Source of the DNA: Prauserella endophytica
GTDB lineage: Bacteria > Actinomycetota > Actinomycetes > Mycobacteriales > Pseudonocardiaceae
NCBI RefSeq assembly: GCF_005146945.1
Contig: NZ_SWMS01000021.1
Span: 1-64,000 of the forward strand
Length of the DNA: 64,000 bases
Direction of reading: 5' to 3'
Made by a program: the position numbers and the translations under genes. Numbering within the stretch: position 1 is the first letter of the stretch; every line of letters starts with the position of its first letter. The notes below the pieces were generated by a model. That model did not search any database. It was not told the DNA's origin and saw only the letters and a list, made by a program, of their open reading frames with translations. Shown piece after piece: positions 59,971 through 64,000 of the stretch.

Positions 59971-61134
59971 GTGACCGAAGGCCCTGGGCTTTACCAGCTC
60001 GCTGAGGAGCACGAAGAACTGCGCGCGGCTGTGCGTGCGCTCGCCGAAAAGGAGATCGCGCCCTACGCCGCCGAGGTGGACGAACAGGAGCGCTACCCCG
60101 TCGAGGCGAGCGAGGCGCTGGTCAAGGCCGGGTTCAACGCGGTGCACATCCCCGAGGAGTACGAGGGGCAGGGCGCCGACGCCATCGCGGCGTGCATCGT
60201 GATCGAGGAGGTGGCGCGGGTCGACGCGTCGGCCTCGCTGATCCCCGCCGTGAACAAGCTGGGCACGCAACCCATCCTGCTCTCGGCCTCCAGCGAGCTG
60301 AAGAAGCTCGTGCTGCCCTCGATCGCCTCCGGTGAGGCGTCCGCGTCCTACGCGCTCTCGGAGCGCGAGGCCGGGTCGGACACCGCGTCGATGCGCACCC
60401 GTGCCCGGCTGGACGGCGACCACTGGGTGCTCAACGGCACCAAGTGCTGGATCACCAACGCGGGCGAGTCGTCCTGGTACACGGTGATGGCCGTCAGCGA
60501 CCCCGACGCGGAGAGGAAGTCCAACGGCATCTCGGCGTTCGTGGTGCACAAGGACGACCCCGGCTTCTCGGTGGGGCCCAAGGAGAAGAAGCTGGGCATC
60601 AAGGGCTCGCCGACGCGGGAGATCTACTTCGAGAACTGCACCATCCCCGCCGACCGGATCATCGGCGAGCCGGGTACCGGGCTGAAGACCGCGCTGCGCA
60701 CGCTCGACCACACGCGGCCGACCATCGGGGCGCAGGCGCTGGGTATCGCACAGGGCGCGCTGGACGCGGCGGTAGCCTATGTCAAGGAGCGCAAGCAGTT
60801 CGGCAAGGCGATCGGCGAGTTCCAGGGCGTGCAATTCATGCTCGCCGACATGGGCACGAAGATCGAGGCGGCCAGGCACCTCGTGTACGCCAGCGCGGCG
60901 GCGAGCGAACGCGGCGACGCACGTGCGGGGTTCATGGCCAGCGCGGCGAAGTCCTACGCGTCCGACATCGCCATGGAGGTCACCACCGACGCGGTGCAGC
61001 TCTTCGGCGGCGCAGGCTACACCCGTGACTTCCCGGTGGAGCGCATGATGCGCGACGCGAAGATCACCCAGATCTATGAGGGCACCAACCAGATCCAGCG
61101 CATGGTGATGGCGAGGAGCCTGCTCAAGGGCTGA
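59971..61134 (+). CDS. fadE25: Acyl-CoA dehydrogenase
   Basis: 387 aa. FAD enzyme that introduces the alpha-beta double bond in acyl-CoA. YALSEREAGSD is the ACAD signature 1, QFGKAIGEFQGVQFMLADM signature 2 region, and the C-terminal YEGTNQIQRMVMAR contains the catalytic Glu of short/medium-chain types. M. tuberculosis FadE25 (Rv3274c) is likewise beside purE-purK. Start GTG 59971 chosen with AAAGG about 9 nt upstream; GTG 59962 is in frame. Divergent from the frameshifted ligase. Confidence 0.93.
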   Translation: MTEGPGLYQLAEEHEELRAAVRALAEKEIAPYAAEVDEQERYPVEASEALVKAGFNAVHIPEEYEGQGADAIAACIVIEEVARVDASASLIPAVNKLGTQPILLSASSELKKLVLPSIASGEASASYALSEREAGSDTASMRTRARLDGDHWVLNGTKCWITNAGESSWYTVMAVSDPDAERKSNGISAFVVHKDDPGFSVGPKEKKLGIKGSPTREIYFENCTIPADRIIGEPGTGLKTALRTLDHTRPTIGAQALGIAQGALDAAVAYVKERKQFGKAIGEFQGVQFMLADMGTKIEAARHLVYASAAASERGDARAGFMASAAKSYASDIAMEVTTDAVQLFGGAGYTRDFPVERMMRDAKITQIYEGTNQIQRMVMARSLLKG

Positions 61135-61157
61135 GTGGTCTCGACCTGATGGTTCTT

Positions 61158-61188
61158 CGGGCTGCCGCGGTTGTCTCGCGGCCGCCCG
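61158..61188 (+). terminator. Hairpin after fadE25
   Basis: A 12-bp stem with one mismatch (61158-61169 with 61177-61188), GC-rich, with a 7-nt loop and no T-run. It lies 24 nt after the stop, the form common for actinobacterial terminators. Confidence 0.5.
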
Positions 61189-61245
61189 AACGCCATGAGC
61201 GTCACTGCGCGCTGCTCCGACAGGCCTTACCGCGGATCCGGCGCG

Positions 61246-61647
61246 CTAGCCGGATTGGCCGGACCGGCCCGGGTCGGCGCCAAGGCGGGCGAGTACCTGC
61301 TCGCTGAGCACCACGTCGTGCGGCAACCGCTTGAGCCCGGCCCCCGTGACGTCGACGCCTTGTCGCTTGGCGGCGTGGGCCAGTGCGTTCCAGTGGTCGG
61401 ATTCCATGTCTTCCCGCGTGCGGTCGTCGAACGGCTCGTCGGGGCCGACGACGACGCGTGCGGTCGCGCGCAGGTCCTGGGCCGACGCCTCTGCCCAGCT
61501 CTGGGTGGTGCCCCAGCCGCGGTCGGCCAGCAGCACCACGCGGCGTCCGTCGGCGAGCTCGACCTCGTGCAGCGCCGACACCGAGACGGTGCCATCGCCT
61601 TGGTCGTCGGCGTCGACGGACGTCACGAGACGGGTCACCGCGGTCAT
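61246..61647 (-). CDS. Conserved small protein, unknown
   Basis: 133 aa, soluble, acidic. It begins with a beta-rich region (VSVSALHEVELADGRRVVLL) and ends with a helical part. No motif recognised. Its ATG overlaps the stop of the Cys-motif protein upstream (ATGA), so the two work as a pair. Confidence 0.6.
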   Translation of the reverse strand: MTAVTRLVTSVDADDQGDGTVSVSALHEVELADGRRVVLLADRGWGTTQSWAEASAQDLRATARVVVGPDEPFDDRTREDMESDHWNALAHAAKRQGVDVTGAGLKRLPHDVVLSEQVLARLGADPGRSGQSG

Positions 61648-61913
61648 GTGAGCCCGCCGAACCGGTCAGCGAGGTTGCGGTGGCGAGCCGTGGCGAACCG
61701 CAGCCGCTGCGCGCGGGTGTAGTCCCGGCAGGGCAGGCAGGTGACGGTCTCCGGGCGAGGGGACGTCATCACATACGGCACCGTGCTACCGCAGCCCGTG
61801 GTGAGCGTGCTCGGCAGCTCACCGACCAGTCCGAACGTGGACGCGACCAGGTTCCGGGCCGCGGCATCGCCGTGGACCACGTCTCGGCCGACGTGCACGT
61901 GGGGGTCGCTCAT
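61644..61913 (-). CDS. Small protein with C-x(n)-C-x2-C motif
   Basis: 89 aa. CGSTVPY, then CLPCRDY, could form a zinc knuckle or a redox pair; the C-terminal part is basic (RAQRLRFATARHRNLADRF). No family recognised. First gene of a two-gene unit. The ATG has TAGGCT 8 nt upstream, overlapping a weak AGGA. Confidence 0.6.
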   Translation of the reverse strand: MSDPHVHVGRDVVHGDAAARNLVASTFGLVGELPSTLTTGCGSTVPYVMTSPRPETVTCLPCRDYTRAQRLRFATARHRNLADRFGGLT

Positions 61914-61921
61914 GTCCTGCC

Positions 61922-61927
61922 AGCCTA
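61922..61927 (-). promoter_or_regulatory. Putative -10 box of the two-gene unit 61913-61246
   Basis: TAGGCT, 8 nt before the ATG; leaderless use is less certain because GCAGGA lies between. Confidence 0.3.
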
Positions 61928-61935
61928 GGGCGGAA

Positions 61936-62592
61936 CTACACAGTGTGGCGCTTGCGGGCCAGCAGGAAGGCCTGCGGTGTGGTCTCCGCGTACTTGCCCT
62001 CCTCGTCCGGTTCCCTCACCAGCCGGGCGCGTTCCTCGAAGCCGGCCTCACGCAGCAGGCCGGCCACCTCGTCCGGGTGCCGCTGGTGGAAGTCGAGCGA
62101 CACCTCGTGGCCGCCCGCGTCGGTCCGGTGCAGCAGGCCCTCACCTGCCGGGAACGCGAGCTGCAGGTGACCGCCCTCGGCCAGGACGCGGTGGAACTCG
62201 GCGAAGACGGCCGGTAGCCGATCCGGTGGGACGTGCATGATCGAGTACCAGGCCACGATCGCACCGAGCGAGCCGTCCCCGGCCTCCAGCTCGGTCATCG
62301 AGCCCACCTCGAACCGCAGATCCGGATGCCTGCCGCGGGCCTGTGCGACCATGCCCGGCGAGAGGTCGATGCCGAACACCCGTAGCCCCAGCCCGTGCAG
62401 GTGTGCGGTCACGCGGCCGGTGCCGCAGCCGACGTCGGCGACCAGGCCGGAGCCGGCGAGCTCCGCGAACCCGCTGAGCACGGCGCGGTCCAGCGGCTTC
62501 GCCGCCAGCTCGTCCTCGATCCACCCGGCGAAGTCGGCGGCGATCGTGTCGTAGGACGCGCGGGTACGGGCGAGGAAGTCCGGTTCGCTCAC
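61936..62592 (-). CDS. Class I SAM-dependent methyltransferase
   Basis: 218 aa. VADVGCGTGRVTAHL is the SAM-binding motif I, FGIDLSPGMVAQAR motif II with the ribose-binding Asp, and IVAWYSIMHVPPDRL the post-II region. Substrate unknown (small-molecule type). GTG at 62592 chosen: TACGGT lies 7 nt upstream, no Shine-Dalgarno; longer frames reach into the divergent promoter. Confidence 0.87.
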   Translation of the reverse strand: MSEPDFLARTRASYDTIAADFAGWIEDELAAKPLDRAVLSGFAELAGSGLVADVGCGTGRVTAHLHGLGLRVFGIDLSPGMVAQARGRHPDLRFEVGSMTELEAGDGSLGAIVAWYSIMHVPPDRLPAVFAEFHRVLAEGGHLQLAFPAGEGLLHRTDAGGHEVSLDFHQRHPDEVAGLLREAGFEERARLVREPDEEGKYAETTPQAFLLARKRHTV

Positions 62593-62599
62593 GAATCGC

Positions 62600-62605
62600 A
62601 CCGTA
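62600..62605 (-). promoter_or_regulatory. Putative -10 box of the methyltransferase gene (leaderless)
   Basis: TACGGT, 7 nt before the GTG. Confidence 0.35.
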
Positions 62606-62665
62606 GTCGCCGTGAACCACCTGCGACCAACGGATTCCGTTTGCGGCGCGTGACAGGATCTCCTC

Positions 62666-63160
62666 GTGACGACTTGGTCCGGACCTCTTGAGGTCACCCC
62701 GGTCTCCGTCCACGACGCGGAGGCCGAAACGCTGCTGCGCACGTACTTCGCCGACGTGGCGAGCCGCTACTACGGCCGCCCCGCGACGGAGGCCGAGCTC
62801 GACGAGGCGATGGCGGAGGATCCCAGCGACGAGCTGGCGCCACCACACGGCACGCTGCTGCTTGCGCGGCTCGATGGCGCCGCCGTCGCGTGCGCGGGCC
62901 TGCGACGGCACCGGGACGGCTTCGCCGAGCTCAAGCGCATGTTCGTGTTGCCGGGGTTCCGGGGTCGTGGCATCGCCGCGCTGCTGCTGGCCGCGATCGA
63001 GCGCGCCGCGCGTGAGCTGGGCGTTTCCGTCATCCGCCTGGACACGCGCGCCGATCTGGTCGAGGCCCGCAGACTCTACGCGAAACACGGCTACCGGGAG
63101 ATTCCGGCCTACAACGCCGAGCCGTACGCCGAGCACTGGTTCGAGAAGAAGCTTTCCTGA
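62666..63160 (+). CDS. GNAT-family N-acetyltransferase
   Basis: 164 aa. ELKRMFVLPGFRGRGIAALL holds the R-G-x-G-x-A acetyl-CoA loop, followed by IRLDTRADLVEARRLYAKHGY, the usual last strands. Acceptor unknown. Divergent from the methyltransferase. Confidence 0.86.
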   Translation: MTTWSGPLEVTPVSVHDAEAETLLRTYFADVASRYYGRPATEAELDEAMAEDPSDELAPPHGTLLLARLDGAAVACAGLRRHRDGFAELKRMFVLPGFRGRGIAALLLAAIERAARELGVSVIRLDTRADLVEARRLYAKHGYREIPAYNAEPYAEHWFEKKLS

Positions 63161-63224
63161 CGCGTCACCGTCGCGGTGAGGTTCTTTCCATCCGCTTTAC
63201 CTGCCCTGGCTACCCTGGAGACCG

Positions 63225-63244
63225 TTAGTTGAAAGTTCAGCTAA
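63225..63244. promoter_or_regulatory. Dyad operator in the DoxX promoter
   Basis: TTAGTTGAA - AG - TTCAGCTAA, 8 of 9 positions symmetrical. The TTGAA/TTCA halves and spacing are those of MarR-type operators. It lies 25 bp before the DoxX ATG, next to TATAGG (63250-63255). No MarR gene is in the window. Confidence 0.5.
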
Positions 63245-63269
63245 GACGGTATAGGGGTTGGTTCGGACA

Positions 63270-63707
63270 ATGTTCACCAGGGTTCAGGACGTCGCGGCGC
63301 TCATCGGGCGCATCGGCGTCGCGGTGGTGTTCCTCGCGCACGGGCTCGACAAGTGGGAGATGGGCGTCGGCGGCACCACCGACATGATGTCCGCGACCGG
63401 TATCCCGCTGCCGGCGCTGAGCGCGCTGTTCGTCATCGCCGTCGAGGTGATCGGCTCGATCCTGTTCATCGTCGGCTTCGCGCTGCCGCTCGTGGGTCTG
63501 GGCTACGCCATCACGGGACTCGGCGCTGTGTTCTTCGTCCACCTCGACGCCGGGCTCACCGGTCAGGGCGGCTACGAGCTGGTGCTGGTGCTCGCGCTGG
63601 CGGGTCTGGCGCTGGGATTCAACGGCGGACGGCTCTCGCTCGACCACCTGATCGTCGGCCGCAGGAAAGCGGCCAAAACTCAGGACGCCGAGCTGCAGGC
63701 CGCGTAG
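63270..63707 (+). CDS. DoxX-family membrane protein
   Basis: 145 aa with four membrane helices; LIGRIGVAVVFLAHGLDKW is the typical DoxX first helix. In mycobacteria DoxX works with superoxide dismutase and a thiol oxidoreductase against oxidative stress. ATG 63270 preferred (AGGGG 12 nt upstream) over TTG 63258. Its dyad operator suggests induction by a MarR-type redox or phenolic sensor. Confidence 0.88.
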   Translation: MFTRVQDVAALIGRIGVAVVFLAHGLDKWEMGVGGTTDMMSATGIPLPALSALFVIAVEVIGSILFIVGFALPLVGLGYAITGLGAVFFVHLDAGLTGQGGYELVLVLALAGLALGFNGGRLSLDHLIVGRRKAAKTQDAELQAA

Positions 63708-63750
63708 CGGCGGCCGAACCCCGGTCTCCCTCAGCGCCGAGGGGGACCGC

Positions 63751-64000
63751 TCAGGTCAGGTCCACCGTCGTGCGCTCGGCTTCGCGGTGCGCGACGAGCC
63801 TTTCGGGCGTGGAGCCGGTGACCTGAACCAGATGCGCTCCCACCACGAGCGGTGCCAGCAGGGCTTCGAGCACCCCGTCCGGCAACGTCCAGTCCCTCGT
63901 CGAGAGCACCCGGGCGCCCTCACCGATTCCCAGCTCACCCGCCCTCGCGCGCGCCCGCGCGAGCACGTCGTCCACGGTCGAGCCCAGCAGCGCGGGCGTG
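63751..64000 (-). CDS. TIGR03089-like protein, C-terminal part (runs off the window)
   Basis: The visible 83 or so residues begin at the window edge in frame (PALLGSTVDDVLARARARAG) and end HREAERTTVDLT. The segment ARVLSTRDWTLPDGVLEALLAPL resembles the actinobacterial TIGR03089 family, proteins related to the N-terminal part of AMP-ligases and without known activity. M. tuberculosis has a comparable gene (Rv3268) beyond the purE/fadE25 region. The internal GTG at 63975 is not taken as the start because the frame continues. Confidence 0.65.
   Translation of the reverse strand, partial: TPALLGSTVDDVLARARARAGELGIGEGARVLSTRDWTLPDGVLEALLAPLVVGAHLVQVTGSTPERLVAHREAERTTVDLT

Overview
The window is high-GC actinobacterial chromosome. 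GTG starts are common, genes are tightly packed with ATGA or GTGA overlaps, and the gene order resembles Mycobacterium tuberculosis blocks: Rv1410c-Rv1411c (P55/lprG), Rv3302c-Rv3308 (glpD2, lpdA, amidohydrolase, deoD, pmmB) and Rv3274c-Rv3285 (fadE25, purE, purK, GtrA, PH protein, birA, accD5, accE5, maf, accA3). The gene content and the intergenic repeats fit a member of the Pseudonocardiaceae (Saccharomonospora, Prauserella or Amycolatopsis type). The genus cannot be fixed from sequence reading alone.

Layout. 1-170: 3' end of a 5S rRNA with its terminator, then the hisS terminator. 0.2-4.2 kb: hisS, a P55-type exporter with the lipoprotein LprG, and a flavodoxin-like protein. 4.2-10.5 kb: phosphosugar mutase, PucR regulator, purine nucleoside phosphorylase, two membrane proteins and a divergent MerR regulator. 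10.5-17.7 kb: a transmembrane Ser/Thr kinase divergent from mutA-mutB-meaB. 17.9-23.3 kb: M20 amidohydrolase, a DUF559 nuclease-like gene flanked by inverted repeat arrays, a GGCT-like protein, LpdA and a VOC protein. 23.4-27.8 kb: glycerol genes glpK-glpF and the divergent glpD. 27.8-34.7 kb: acyl-CoA ligase, GNAT, DUF1707 protein, accA3, a small conserved protein, an anchored protein and a dicarboxylate symporter. 34.7-37.4 kb: an accessory WXG100-type operon. 37.5-44.6 kb: maf, GntR and its MFS transporter, accE-accD5, birA, a PH-domain membrane protein and HMG-CoA lyase. 44.8-48.0 kb: a YbaB/WXG100/TNT-toxin/immunity-like operon. 48.0-57.9 kb: hisN, a two-component system, GtrA, a membrane-anchored sigma factor, a degenerate GGDEF protein, a GT87 enzyme and purK-purE. 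58-64 kb: a frameshifted acyl-CoA ligase, fadE25 and small genes, ending in a truncated TIGR03089-like gene.

How the genes work together. The metabolic core is acyl-CoA and propionate handling. Acyl-CoA dehydrogenase and HMG-CoA lyase act in fatty-acid and leucine breakdown. AccA3/AccD5/AccE make methylmalonyl-CoA, BirA biotinylates AccA3, and MutAB with its chaperone MeaB converts methylmalonyl-CoA to succinyl-CoA. Glycerol uptake and oxidation, purine salvage (PNP) and purine synthesis (PurK/PurE) are the other pathways.

Less ordinary content. (i) There are two separate WXG100-type operons without any secretion machinery. One carries a CpnT-like TNT NAD-glycohydrolase domain and the other a glycine-zipper protein with a membrane partner. 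(ii) One polypeptide joins an ECF-like sigma factor, a zinc finger, a membrane anchor and a large extracytoplasmic domain. (iii) Three unrelated families of intergenic repeats, ten sites in all, each sit at gene 3' ends; one copy has become coding sequence. (iv) About fifteen genes have a TANNNT box 6-9 nt before the start codon and usually no Shine-Dalgarno, suggesting leaderless transcripts.
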